A stretch of 64,000 nt of DNA from JAPPOI01 sp028818055 (lineage in GTDB: Bacteria > Pseudomonadota > Alphaproteobacteria > Rhodobacterales > Rhodobacteraceae): positions 2,604,001-2,668,000 of the forward strand of contig OZ253954.1 of NCBI GenBank assembly GCA_965267405.1, given 5' to 3'. Both the position numbers and the translations under genes were made by a program. Below are positions 50,899-58,628 of the stretch, in pieces. The notes under the pieces are model-generated. The model saw nothing but the letters and a program-made list of their open reading frames with translations. It was not told the origin of the DNA and searched no databases. Each line of letters starts with the position of its first letter. The stretch's first letter is position 1.

Positions 50899-51498
50899 AT
50901 GCACCGATATCCCCGCTACGTTTTTGGAACATTTGTGATCGTACTTGCGTTGACGGGCTGTAGCTCAGAGGACGAGGCGCAAAAGCGCGCAGAAGCTACA
51001 TTCACAACTATTCGCTGGGATGGAGCCGAAGGCAGCGAAGAATGGACGGCTTCGGCTTTTGCCGCGCTAGATGACCATGCATCTCCGCTTGTCGAAATGG
51101 TTCCGGAAGACATCGACACATATTGCCCGGCGTATCCCGATCAAAGCGAGGAAAGCCGCAAGGTGTTCTGGACGAACTTGATTGCGTCGTTGTCGTTTCA
51201 CGAAAGTACGTGGAGGCCTGACGCTGCGGGCGGCGATGAAAGCTGGTTTGGATTGCTACAAATTCTTCCTGCAACGGCCGAAGGGTATGGGTGTGCTGCG
51301 CAATCTTCCGAAGAACTGAAAGATGGCGCCGCGAATGTGGCCTGCGCACTTCGGATCATGGCCGTAACCGTTCCACGCGATGGGGTGGTTTCCCGAGATT
51401 TCAAAGGCGTGGCAGCGGATTGGGGGCCCTTCCATCAACGCCGAAAGCGCCGAGACATCCAAAGATACACAAAGTCTTTGCCGATATGCCGAACGTAA
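50899..51498 (+). CDS. transglycosylase-like lipoprotein (first of an overlapping pair)
   Basis: The 199-residue protein has a lipoprotein signal with lipobox LTGC at about residue 21. The mature part contains SLT-type lysozyme features: FHESTWRPDAAGGDESWFGLLQILPATAEGYGC, with the Glu after His as the expected catalytic acid and the GLLQI stretch typical of the fold. Paired cysteines (CPAY, YGCA, VACA) suggest disulfides. It shares the whole layout with the next gene, whose ATG lies 13 bases inside its end. Peptidoglycan cleavage is the best guess; activity is not certain because the domain is short. Confidence 0.8.
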   Translation: MHRYPRYVFGTFVIVLALTGCSSEDEAQKRAEATFTTIRWDGAEGSEEWTASAFAALDDHASPLVEMVPEDIDTYCPAYPDQSEESRKVFWTNLIASLSFHESTWRPDAAGGDESWFGLLQILPATAEGYGCAAQSSEELKDGAANVACALRIMAVTVPRDGVVSRDFKGVAADWGPFHQRRKRRDIQRYTKSLPICRT

Positions 51499-52151
51499 AG
51501 TTGAAGGCCTTCTTGGTCTGTGCCGCTGTTTGGTCTTCAGCATTGACGGCTGGCGAGCACCAAGATGAAATCGAAATTCTAACCTCGCCCGTTCCAGCGG
51601 TCCGAGACGCAAGTTTCCCTCGGGCGAGATGGGAAAGGCGTGATGACGGGCCACTTTGGACGCGTGTGTCTGTGTCGGCGGTCCAAACGCATGGATCAGC
51701 GCTTTTATACACAGTTCCCAAAGACATCGCGGACTGGTGTCCCGCCTATCCAGGCAATTCGCCGTCGGACAGGGCAGCATTCTGGGCCGGATTCATCTCA
51801 ACGCTGTCGCGCTATGAAAGCACCTTCAATCCGCGCGCGGTGGGTGGCGGTGGCCGTTGGTTCGGGCTTTTGCAAATTTACCCGCCCACCGCGGAATTTC
51901 GCGATTGTCGGGTTCAGACAGGCGAAGAACTTAAAAGTGGCCCGGCCAACTTGAACTGTGCGGTTCGTATCATGGCCATAACAGTTCCGAGGGATCAGGC
52001 GATTTCCACGAAAGACAGCCGGTGGCGCGGGGTGGCGGCTAATTGGGGCCCCATCCGGAATGATTGGATGCGGCGCGATATGCAGCGCTACACGCGCCGA
52101 CAGGTCTATTGCAGGGATTTGGCCGACGTAAGACCCGCTCCACGGCCTTGA
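51486..52151 (+). CDS. secreted transglycosylase-like protein (second of an overlapping pair)
   Basis: The 221-residue paralogue of the preceding gene has a shorter signal region (MPNVKLKAFLVCAAVWSSALTAG) with no clear lipobox. It repeats the same blocks: VPKDIADWCPAYP, RYESTFNPRAVGGGGRWFGLLQIYPPTAEF, NCAVRIMAITVPRD, GVAANWGPI and RDMQRYT. Catalytic Glu is in RYEST. The reading frame differs from the first gene, so the overlap at 51486-51498 is a true frame-shifted coupling and not a fusion. It converges on the 52152 gene with no gap. Confidence 0.8.
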   Translation: MPNVKLKAFLVCAAVWSSALTAGEHQDEIEILTSPVPAVRDASFPRARWERRDDGPLWTRVSVSAVQTHGSALLYTVPKDIADWCPAYPGNSPSDRAAFWAGFISTLSRYESTFNPRAVGGGGRWFGLLQIYPPTAEFRDCRVQTGEELKSGPANLNCAVRIMAITVPRDQAISTKDSRWRGVAANWGPIRNDWMRRDMQRYTRRQVYCRDLADVRPAPRP

Positions 52152-53399
52152 TCAAGCAACCGCGGCTTTTGTCTCGGGTGGCGCATAGAGTGTCGCAGAG
52201 CTGAGCCGAGGCGTCCCATTGCGGCCAAAGGTTTCGCGCAGAAGGTCACGAATACTATCAACTTCACGGTCCCAGATGCGCGGATAGATGACACTCAAGT
52301 CTCGTTGAATAAGCGAGTCAAACGCTGACAACAAAACCCGTTTGTCGCCGTCCTTTGCGAATTCGGCCTCGTTTGCAAGTACGGCCGTCGCCCAATTGAC
52401 TTCCGCCTGCGTTGCACTTGAACGCGCAAGGTCCATCAATCCGCCAGCAAGCGACGAAATGTCGACCTGTGCCCGGAAGTCTGCATCTTCGGCAATCGCG
52501 GGAAGGACGCATAGCGCGTACCCGCCATGACCCAATGTGCCCTCGGTGCGATCCCGTGCGCGTTCCGCTTCGGCAAGGATCAGGTCAGCCTTACCTTCGT
52601 TTTGGCGCATCAAGATCGGAATATGGTGTGCGTAGATCGCGGGGTCTGATGGATCGAGATCGATCCAGTCCTCGAACGCGGGCTCTATGCGCGAACCACC
52701 GTCTGGCATGCCAAGTGCCAGATCATAAAACGACGAAGCAAGAAGCGGTGACATGTATTCGACCGGGTCGAAGCCACTCAATACTGTCTCAGCCTGTAAA
52801 TAGTGGTGAGCCATTTGGCGCCAGGCCTGCTTTTGAGCTGCCGGTGGCCAAAAGTCGGCGTTGCAGGTTTCGGCCATCATGATGTGCGCACGGGCTGCCA
52901 ACACAGCGAGGATGTGGTCGCTTGGATCAGCTCGATGGCGCTCCATGAAACGCGCCACTTCTTTTTCTGCTATTTCCAGATCGGCCAGTGTTTGCCGTGG
53001 TGCTTTGTCAAGGAGTGAGCGAAGACCAGTAAGGCAGGTCTCAATTCCAATGTCGTGATAGCGCTCGCCACCTGGTGCAGCCTCTAGCCGGCGTTCCCAG
53101 TCGGCGATCTCTTCCGCCAAAGTCGCCCAATCCTGAGAAACAGCAAGATGGCTGACACGGTTCATGACCGCAGCACGATCGACTTGATCCGGGTCGTGTT
53201 GCACCACTGGGATCTTTTCTTCTCGAGGCACGTTAGGTCCAACCGGTGGATTGCTTTCAACCTCGCGAAGTTTGGCTTTTCTCTGCTTTAACGACCCGAT
53301 GGTCAGCGCGCCAAGAAGTGTAAGTGAAAAGGCCAAGCCGACCGGACCGGTCAGCGTGTCGATCAGGCGATCAGCCACAATTTGAGGACTAATATCCAT
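52152..53399 (-). CDS. membrane-anchored hypothetical protein with helical repeats
   Basis: The 415-residue protein has one membrane helix near the N-terminus (about 17-36, GLAFSLTLLGALTIGS), then a basic stretch. A long helical region rich in Ala, Glu and Asp follows, with pair-like helices (LAVSQDWATLAEEIADWERRL, ARAHIMMAETCN) resembling TPR-type repeats, though I cannot assign a family. No enzyme motif is visible. It abuts the transglycosylase-like gene tail to tail. It is about 85 bases downstream of the acyltransferase gene on the same strand, so those two may be co-transcribed. Role unknown. Confidence 0.7.
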   Translation of the reverse strand: MDISPQIVADRLIDTLTGPVGLAFSLTLLGALTIGSLKQRKAKLREVESNPPVGPNVPREEKIPVVQHDPDQVDRAAVMNRVSHLAVSQDWATLAEEIADWERRLEAAPGGERYHDIGIETCLTGLRSLLDKAPRQTLADLEIAEKEVARFMERHRADPSDHILAVLAARAHIMMAETCNADFWPPAAQKQAWRQMAHHYLQAETVLSGFDPVEYMSPLLASSFYDLALGMPDGGSRIEPAFEDWIDLDPSDPAIYAHHIPILMRQNEGKADLILAEAERARDRTEGTLGHGGYALCVLPAIAEDADFRAQVDISSLAGGLMDLARSSATQAEVNWATAVLANEAEFAKDGDKRVLLSAFDSLIQRDLSVIYPRIWDREVDSIRDLLRETFGRNGTPRLSSATLYAPPETKAAVA

Positions 53400-53483
53400 G
53401 AGTTTGGCGCTCGTTTCGAAACGAGACGAGTTTTCCCGGATTTTTCGGCAACTTTATGGCGAAAAACTGAAATATATGGCGCT

Positions 53484-54344
53484 TTAGCGCGCCCAGCTTG
53501 GCCTTCTGGTGTTTTGCACCAGTGAAACCGACGGCGCATGACGTCCGCCGAGCGAAAGAGTAGCCTTTCGAAGTAGCTCGATACCTTCTTCCGATTGCGT
53601 TGGAAGAGCAGACGGAGAAATGGATTCCCCAACGGTCACACGGTAAGGCTGACGATCCTTGTTCAGCGTTTCGTGGAACAAAGTGATGTCTCTTAATGTC
53701 GGGTGAATAAAGTCGAACAGATAAAAGAGCGCTGAGTTCCGCGCACGAATATTGACCGGAATTACGGGCAAATCGAACTTCCGGGCGATCATTGCAGCCG
53801 AGGGCATCCATTCGCGTTCGAAAAGATTTAGGCCGCGGCGCTTTGCAAGTCTTCCGGAGGGGAAGATGATGCCCATTCTTTCTTGATCGATGGCTTGCGT
53901 GGTATAGCGCATCGTTTCACGGGTTTTTCCGTGGCTACGTTTGTCTTTCCGCCACTCCACAGGAGCAATCATGCTGTCGAACTGTGGAAGCAGGCGCAAA
54001 ATGTCCGAGTTTGCATAAATGAAGAGGTCTGGACGAAGCGGCCAGATCAAATGGTGCAACATGATGCCGTCAGCGATACCGGTCGGGTGATTTGCAACAA
54101 TGAGCGCAGGGCCTTGGCGTGGAATGTTCTCAAGCCCCGTCACCTCCACGTCACGCGCAAGAATGCCGGCAACGTGGTGCATGATGTGATCAGTTGGCCA
54201 GTCTTTATAAAGCTCGCCCAAAGTGAGCGTGCGATCATAGCCCAACAAGGACATTAACGTCGGGCGAGCAATTTGAGCTAAAACACGGTCCTGAAAAAGC
54301 CACGGAGCGCGTTCAGCGATCAGAGGGTCAATCCGGTCTTTCAT
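53484..54344 (-). CDS. 1-acyl-glycerol-3-phosphate-type acyltransferase
   Basis: This 286-residue PlsC-family acyltransferase has LIVANHPTGIADG (the HX4D-like catalytic motif, here H-P-T-G-I-A-D), APVEWRKDKRSHGK, IIFPSGRLAKRR (substrate-binding FPEG-like motif) and LPVIPVNIRA. It probably acylates a lysolipid in the inner membrane; ornithine-lipid or hemolysin-type relatives share the pattern. The ATG at 54344 is preferred; one 17 codons upstream adds a short Cys-containing stretch without a ribosome site. Unlike classic PlsC the first motif is NHPTGIADG rather than NHxSxxD, so the acceptor is uncertain. Confidence 0.83.
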   Translation of the reverse strand: MKDRIDPLIAERAPWLFQDRVLAQIARPTLMSLLGYDRTLTLGELYKDWPTDHIMHHVAGILARDVEVTGLENIPRQGPALIVANHPTGIADGIMLHHLIWPLRPDLFIYANSDILRLLPQFDSMIAPVEWRKDKRSHGKTRETMRYTTQAIDQERMGIIFPSGRLAKRRGLNLFEREWMPSAAMIARKFDLPVIPVNIRARNSALFYLFDFIHPTLRDITLFHETLNKDRQPYRVTVGESISPSALPTQSEEGIELLRKATLSLGGRHAPSVSLVQNTRRPSWAR

Positions 54345-54461
54345 GGCAGCAACAAAACAATAAAACGCAACATTAAGATGACATGAGCTTACCATGACTT
54401 AAGCAGCCCTACAGTGAATTGCGATAGGTCAACCAATTCGCGCTGAAATTTGCCAAAAAGG

Positions 54462-54884
54462 TCAAAGAATGGTTCGTTTGACGTCCAAACCTTGGTTTTC
54501 GAGAATACTATCAATTTGACGGCCCGGCGGCATGCAAGGTGCTGGGATATATAGTTTTTGCCCGTTGCGCATCGTGATGCGAGCTCTTTGCGACAGATCG
54601 AAGTTTGTTTTCAGATGAACAAGGTCAATTTCGCTGATCTGCGCGGATTCACGCCTTGGGCCGGTGTGCCAGCTAATGAATTCCGGAGTTATCAGAAGTT
54701 GTGATTCCGTGTCTTTGACAAGGTCCCAGACCGCAGGGAGCAAAAGAAGTACGAGCACAAACAATATGACCGGGTGTGGGTTCAACAGAGTCCCCACCAC
54801 CAAAATCACAAATGCAGCAATCAGCACCGTGGCAATTGCTCCAGGGCTGCGGGCCCGCCGTTTGAACTCGAAGTCGGTTTTCAT
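54462..54884 (-). CDS. small membrane protein of unknown function
   Basis: The 140-residue protein starts with a basic segment (MKTDFEFKRRARSPG), then two hydrophobic helices (about 17-38 and 40-57). A cytoplasmic beta-like domain follows, with ISEIDLVHLKTNFDLSQRARITMRNGQKLYIPAPCMPPGR, reminiscent of PH-like membrane-associated domains. That resemblance is tentative. A GTG five codons earlier is an alternative start. It diverges from the DUF2256 gene across 45 bases and precedes the acyltransferase gene by about 120 bases on the same strand. Confidence 0.68.
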   Translation of the reverse strand: MKTDFEFKRRARSPGAIATVLIAAFVILVVGTLLNPHPVILFVLVLLLLPAVWDLVKDTESQLLITPEFISWHTGPRRESAQISEIDLVHLKTNFDLSQRARITMRNGQKLYIPAPCMPPGRQIDSILENQGLDVKRTIL

Positions 54885-54929
54885 GACTTCGAGTTGCACC
54901 GGAGCGCTTAAGAAGGCAAGTCATCAGAT

Positions 54930-55073
54930 ATGAAAGCCAAATCGAAATCGGACTTACCTTCGAAAATTTGTGAAACCTGTGGACGACCTTTTGACTGGAG
55001 GAAGAAGTGGGCGCGGCATTGGGACGAGGTGAAGTACTGTTCGAAGCGCTGTCGAATGATGAAAAGCCGTTAA
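54930..55073 (+). CDS. DUF2256 small zinc-ribbon-like protein
   Basis: This 47-residue protein contains ICETCGRPFDWRKKWARHW followed by VKYCSKRCR, two Cys pairs (CETC and CSKRC) placed to bind one zinc. The sequence fits DUF2256 closely, including the short basic tail. It begins at ATG 54930 and ends at TAA 55071-55073. In other bacteria DUF2256 genes often lie beside cryptochrome/photolyase-related genes; none is visible here. It precedes glcB by 94 bases, a gap that holds the glc motif, so it is probably a separate unit. Confidence 0.85.
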   Translation: MKAKSKSDLPSKICETCGRPFDWRKKWARHWDEVKYCSKRCRMMKSR

Positions 55074-55078
55074 TCTGG

Positions 55079-55104
55079 TAAATTGGATAGAAAAACATAC
55101 CAAT
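55079..55104. promoter_or_regulatory. candidate operator upstream of glcB, shared with glcD
   Basis: TAAATTGG-N11-TACCAAT repeats the 26-bp motif found before glcD with identical spacing. Here the inverted repeat reads AAATTGG...CCAATTT with a 13-base spacer. It lies 63 bases before the glcB start and six bases past the DUF2256 stop. It suggests a single regulator for both glyoxylate-pathway loci. Confidence 0.72.
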
Positions 55105-55167
55105 TTGCTTGAATCGCGTCTGAATCTGACCTAATTCGCAGCAACGACTAAATGTGGAGGGCCAAAG

Positions 55168-57303
55168 ATGGTGCAACGAGAAACGAAATTCGGCCTGTCG
55201 GTCGATCCGGTTTTGGCAGATTTCATCGATGGAGAGGCCCTTCCTGGTACTGGGGTAGGCTCGGATGATTTTTGGTCGTCATTTGCAAGCATCGTGTCGG
55301 ACTTGGCTCCGCGAAATGCAGAGCTGATCGCGAAACGCGAAGACTTGCAGAGCAAGATTGATGCATGGCATCGCGCAAATCCCGGTCTGATTGCTGACCA
55401 CAACGCCTATCAGTCGTTCTTGAAGGAAATTGGATATTTGGTTCCAGAAGGGGACGACTTCGAGATCGAGACCAAGAACGTCGATCCCGAGATTGCAACG
55501 ACTCCGGGTCCACAGCTGGTCGTACCGATCACAAATGCACGATATGCTTTGAACGCGGCGAACGCGCGTTGGGGCTCACTTTACGATGCACTTTACGGAA
55601 CCGATGCTTTGGGTGATTTGCCCGAAGGAAAAGCCTACGATCCGGCGCGAGGTGCTCGGGTAATTGAATGGGCGAAATCGCACCTTGATCAGGCTGTCCC
55701 ATTGGCGAACGGAAGCTGGAAAGATGTGACGTCGCTCAGCGTCGAAGGCGGAACGCTGAATCTCGCTCTCGCCGATCAAAGCCAATTCCTAGGACACGCG
55801 TCGCAAGACGGGCATTCGTATTTTCTTTTCCAAAAGAATGGCTTGTTGATCGAAGTTGTCGTCGATCCGTCCAGCGCGATTGGAGCCGACGATCCGGCTG
55901 GAATTGCTGACGTCAATCTTGAGGCTGCGGTATCAGCGATCATGGATTGTGAGGATTCCGTTGCCTGCGTCGATGCTGAAGACAAGACCCAAGCCTATCG
56001 GAATTGGTTGGGACTTATGAAAGGTGACCTCGCTGAGGAGGTGACCAAGTCTGGCAAGACTTTCACCAGAAAACTGAATCCTGATTTTGACTACACTGCA
56101 GTCGATGGTGGCCAGATCTCGTCAAAACGTCGCGCGCTGATGCTTGTTCGCAATGTCGGTCACTTGATGACCAATCCAGCGATCATGTTGGAAGATGGGT
56201 CCGAGATCCCGGAAGGATTGATGGATGCCATGGTGACGACAATGATCGCAATGCACGACCTTCGCAAAACATCTGGTGCGAGGAATTCATTGCATGGGTC
56301 GGTTTATGTCGTGAAGCCAAAGATGCATGGCCCAGAAGAGGTTGAATTTGCTTGTGAAATCTTCGACCGGGTCGAGGCCGCTTTGGGGCTTCCAGCGAAC
56401 ACTGTAAAGCTGGGCATCATGGACGAGGAGCGCCGGACCAGCGCGAATTTGAAGGAATGTATACGAGCCGCCAAACATCGTGTGGCGTTCATCAATACTG
56501 GCTTCTTGGATCGCACTGGCGATGAAATTCATACGTCAATGCAAGCTGGTCCGATGGTGCGAAAAGGCGACATGAAAGCGTCGCGCTGGATCAACGCTTA
56601 TGAAAATCGCAATGTTGATATCGGTTTGGCTTGTGGCCTGAAAGGAAAGGCGCAGATCGGCAAGGGTATGTGGGCCATGCCTGACATGATGGCCGATATG
56701 CTGGATCAGAAGATTGGACATCCAAAATCCGGTGCAACCTGCGCTTGGGTTCCATCGCCCACGGCGGCAACGCTGCACGCGACGCATTATCACCATGTCG
56801 ACGTCATGGCCCGACAGGATGAACTTGCCGCCGGTGGCTCGCGGTCCTCGCTAGACGATTTGTTGACACTTCCGCTTGCCGGCAATCCAGACTGGAGTGA
56901 CGCAGATATCCAGGAAGAGATCGAAAACAACGCTCAAGGCATCTTGGGATATGTTGTACGCTGGGTTGATCAGGGGGTCGGATGTTCGAAGGTGCCGGAT
57001 ATTCATGACGTTGGATTGATGGAAGATCGCGCCACCTGCCGAATATCAAGTCAGGCATTGGCCAACTGGCTTGAGCATGATGTAGTTTCGAAAGACCAAG
57101 TCATGGCGGCGATGAAGAAAATGGCTTCGAAAGTTGATGAGCAAAACGCCGATGATCCCTTCTATCAGGCCATGGCGCCCGGCTTTGACGGGGTGGCTTT
57201 TGCGGCAGCATGCGATTTGGTGTTTGAGGGGGTCGAACAACCCTCTGGATATACCGAACCTGTTCTGCATCGCCGTCGTCTGGAACTTAAAGCACAAGGA
57301 TAA
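55168..57303 (+). CDS. glcB: malate synthase G
   Basis: The 711-residue enzyme condenses glyoxylate with acetyl-CoA to malate, completing use of glycolate. It has the long G-isoform length. Conserved blocks include RNVGHLMTNPAI, GARNSLHGSVYVVKPKMHGPEEV, GIMDEERRTSANLKECI, INTGFLDRTGDEIHTSM and the base-containing MEDRATCRISSQALANWL. GlcG follows by four bases, matching the E. coli glc operon order partly. The catalytic subunits glcDEF are separate at 27428-31356. Upstream it carries the shared glc motif. Confidence 0.96.
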   Translation: MVQRETKFGLSVDPVLADFIDGEALPGTGVGSDDFWSSFASIVSDLAPRNAELIAKREDLQSKIDAWHRANPGLIADHNAYQSFLKEIGYLVPEGDDFEIETKNVDPEIATTPGPQLVVPITNARYALNAANARWGSLYDALYGTDALGDLPEGKAYDPARGARVIEWAKSHLDQAVPLANGSWKDVTSLSVEGGTLNLALADQSQFLGHASQDGHSYFLFQKNGLLIEVVVDPSSAIGADDPAGIADVNLEAAVSAIMDCEDSVACVDAEDKTQAYRNWLGLMKGDLAEEVTKSGKTFTRKLNPDFDYTAVDGGQISSKRRALMLVRNVGHLMTNPAIMLEDGSEIPEGLMDAMVTTMIAMHDLRKTSGARNSLHGSVYVVKPKMHGPEEVEFACEIFDRVEAALGLPANTVKLGIMDEERRTSANLKECIRAAKHRVAFINTGFLDRTGDEIHTSMQAGPMVRKGDMKASRWINAYENRNVDIGLACGLKGKAQIGKGMWAMPDMMADMLDQKIGHPKSGATCAWVPSPTAATLHATHYHHVDVMARQDELAAGGSRSSLDDLLTLPLAGNPDWSDADIQEEIENNAQGILGYVVRWVDQGVGCSKVPDIHDVGLMEDRATCRISSQALANWLEHDVVSKDQVMAAMKKMASKVDEQNADDPFYQAMAPGFDGVAFAAACDLVFEGVEQPSGYTEPVLHRRRLELKAQG

Positions 57304-57306
57304 ATT

Positions 57307-57735
57307 ATGCCCGAGATCAGCCTCACTAAAGCCCGTGCAATTACTCGCGGAATTCTGAAAAAGGGCCGGGAAATGGAATTGAAGCCCTTGTCGGTCGTTG
57401 TGCTCGATACCGGCGGTCACGTGAAGTATTTCGAGCGTGAAGACGGGGCCAGCCCTGGTCGATTTGATATCGCACGCGGCAAGGCCTTTGGTGTCATCAT
57501 GACCGGGATGACCGGTACTGCACTCATGAAACGGGCAGAAGAACAGGCATATTTCGTTACTGCTCTGAACGGCGCATACGATGGCAAAGTTATTCCGGTT
57601 CCGGGTGGCGTCATTGTCAAGGATGGTCGTGGCCGTGTCATAGGATCGGTTGGCGTGACCGGCGATACATCAGACAATGATGCGGCAGCGGCACTTGCAG
57701 GCATAGAAGCTGCGGGTCTGACGGGCGACGCATAA
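57307..57735 (+). CDS. glcG: GlcG/HbpS-like protein (DUF336 family)
   Basis: This 142-residue single-domain protein has LTKARAITRGILKKGREMELKPLSVVVLDTGGHVKYFEREDGASPGRFDIARGKAF and VPGGVIVKDGRGRVIGSVGVTGDTSDNDAAAALAGI, the standard DUF336 pattern. In Streptomyces a relative (HbpS) binds haem; in E. coli GlcG is encoded with glycolate genes but has no settled function. It starts four bases after glcB, so co-expression is certain by position. A protein that senses or handles a cofactor or glyoxylate-related metabolite is only inferred. Confidence 0.9.
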   Translation: MPEISLTKARAITRGILKKGREMELKPLSVVVLDTGGHVKYFEREDGASPGRFDIARGKAFGVIMTGMTGTALMKRAEEQAYFVTALNGAYDGKVIPVPGGVIVKDGRGRVIGSVGVTGDTSDNDAAAALAGIEAAGLTGDA

Positions 57736-57785
57736 CCCAAAAAATTGCACAACGTGCATGGCCGGATTGCGCAGTAATTTGGGTT
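57734..57785 (+). other. nested inverted repeats after glcG
   Basis: AACCCAAA (57734-57741) and TTTGGGTT (57778-57785) are perfect complements enclosing TGCAC-AAC-GTGCA (57746-57758). The structure begins within the glcG stop codon. Downstream, GGACT...AGTCC (57813-57827) sits 18 bases before the next gene. They may form a 3'-end structure and an operator for the following gene. Confidence 0.45.
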
Positions 57786-57845
57786 CTTTGAGGTTCAATT
57801 GCCGAATTGTTTGGACTAGTTAAGTCCTAACAAAAGGGAACTGAA

Positions 57846-58628
57846 ATGGCGCGTCCAGTCGTTGGCATAATTGGCAACTTCTACATGCTCAATGATGAGT
57901 ACCCGGCTTATGCAGCCGGTCGTATGAATTTTGAGGCTGTCGTGGATGTTGTGGATGCTGCCCCGATTATTGTGCCGCCCGATTTGCAGTTTGCGCGCCC
58001 TGAAGAGCTTATGGAAATCTGCGATGGCTTCCTTTTCACCGGAGGCCGTCCGAATGTTCACCCCGAAGAATACGGGGAAGAAGCGACCGAGGCGCACGGA
58101 ACATTTGACCGCGACCGCGATGGTTTGGTGCTGGACCTGATCCGCCGATGCGTTTCTGTCGGACAGCCCATTTTGGCAATCTGCAGGGGCTTTCAGGAAT
58201 TAAACGTCGCGATGGGTGGATCGCTCTATCCTGAAATTCGCGATCTTCCAGGGCGCATGAACCATAGAATGCCACCGGATGGGACGCTCGAAGAAAAGTT
58301 TGAACTTCGTCATGACGTGAATTTCACCGACGGCGGCGTCTTCCACCAGATTATGGGCGAGCAGACTGTGCGAACGAACACTCTGCACGGGCAGGGCATC
58401 AAGGAAAACGGTGCTCGGATTGTCGTGGACGGCTATGCGCCAGATGGAACACCCGAAGCGATCTATGTCGACAACGCGCCTGGATTTGCGCTGGGCGTCC
58501 AATGGCACCCCGAATACCGCGCGGCTCAGGACCCGGTATCAAAGGCGCTTTTTGGCGCCTTTGGGGATGCTTGTAGAAGCTGGAATGCCGGTCATCGCCC
58601 CGACAAGATGAGAGTTGTCGAGGTCTAG
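57846..58628 (+). CDS. class I glutamine-amidotransferase-like hydrolase, PuuD family
   Basis: The 260-residue protein resembles gamma-glutamyl-GABA hydrolase. The nucleophile Cys is in LAICRGFQELN, and the His-Glu pair in ALGVQWHPEY completes the triad. The N-terminus KPVVGI-like ARPVVGIIGNFY and FLFTGGRPNVHPEEY fit the peptidase C26 group. It would cleave a gamma-glutamyl amide, for instance in polyamine degradation, though the usual puu partners are not adjacent. It has its own gap upstream with two small inverted repeats and converges on the Hint-protein gene. Confidence 0.87.
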   Translation: MARPVVGIIGNFYMLNDEYPAYAAGRMNFEAVVDVVDAAPIIVPPDLQFARPEELMEICDGFLFTGGRPNVHPEEYGEEATEAHGTFDRDRDGLVLDLIRRCVSVGQPILAICRGFQELNVAMGGSLYPEIRDLPGRMNHRMPPDGTLEEKFELRHDVNFTDGGVFHQIMGEQTVRTNTLHGQGIKENGARIVVDGYAPDGTPEAIYVDNAPGFALGVQWHPEYRAAQDPVSKALFGAFGDACRSWNAGHRPDKMRVVEV

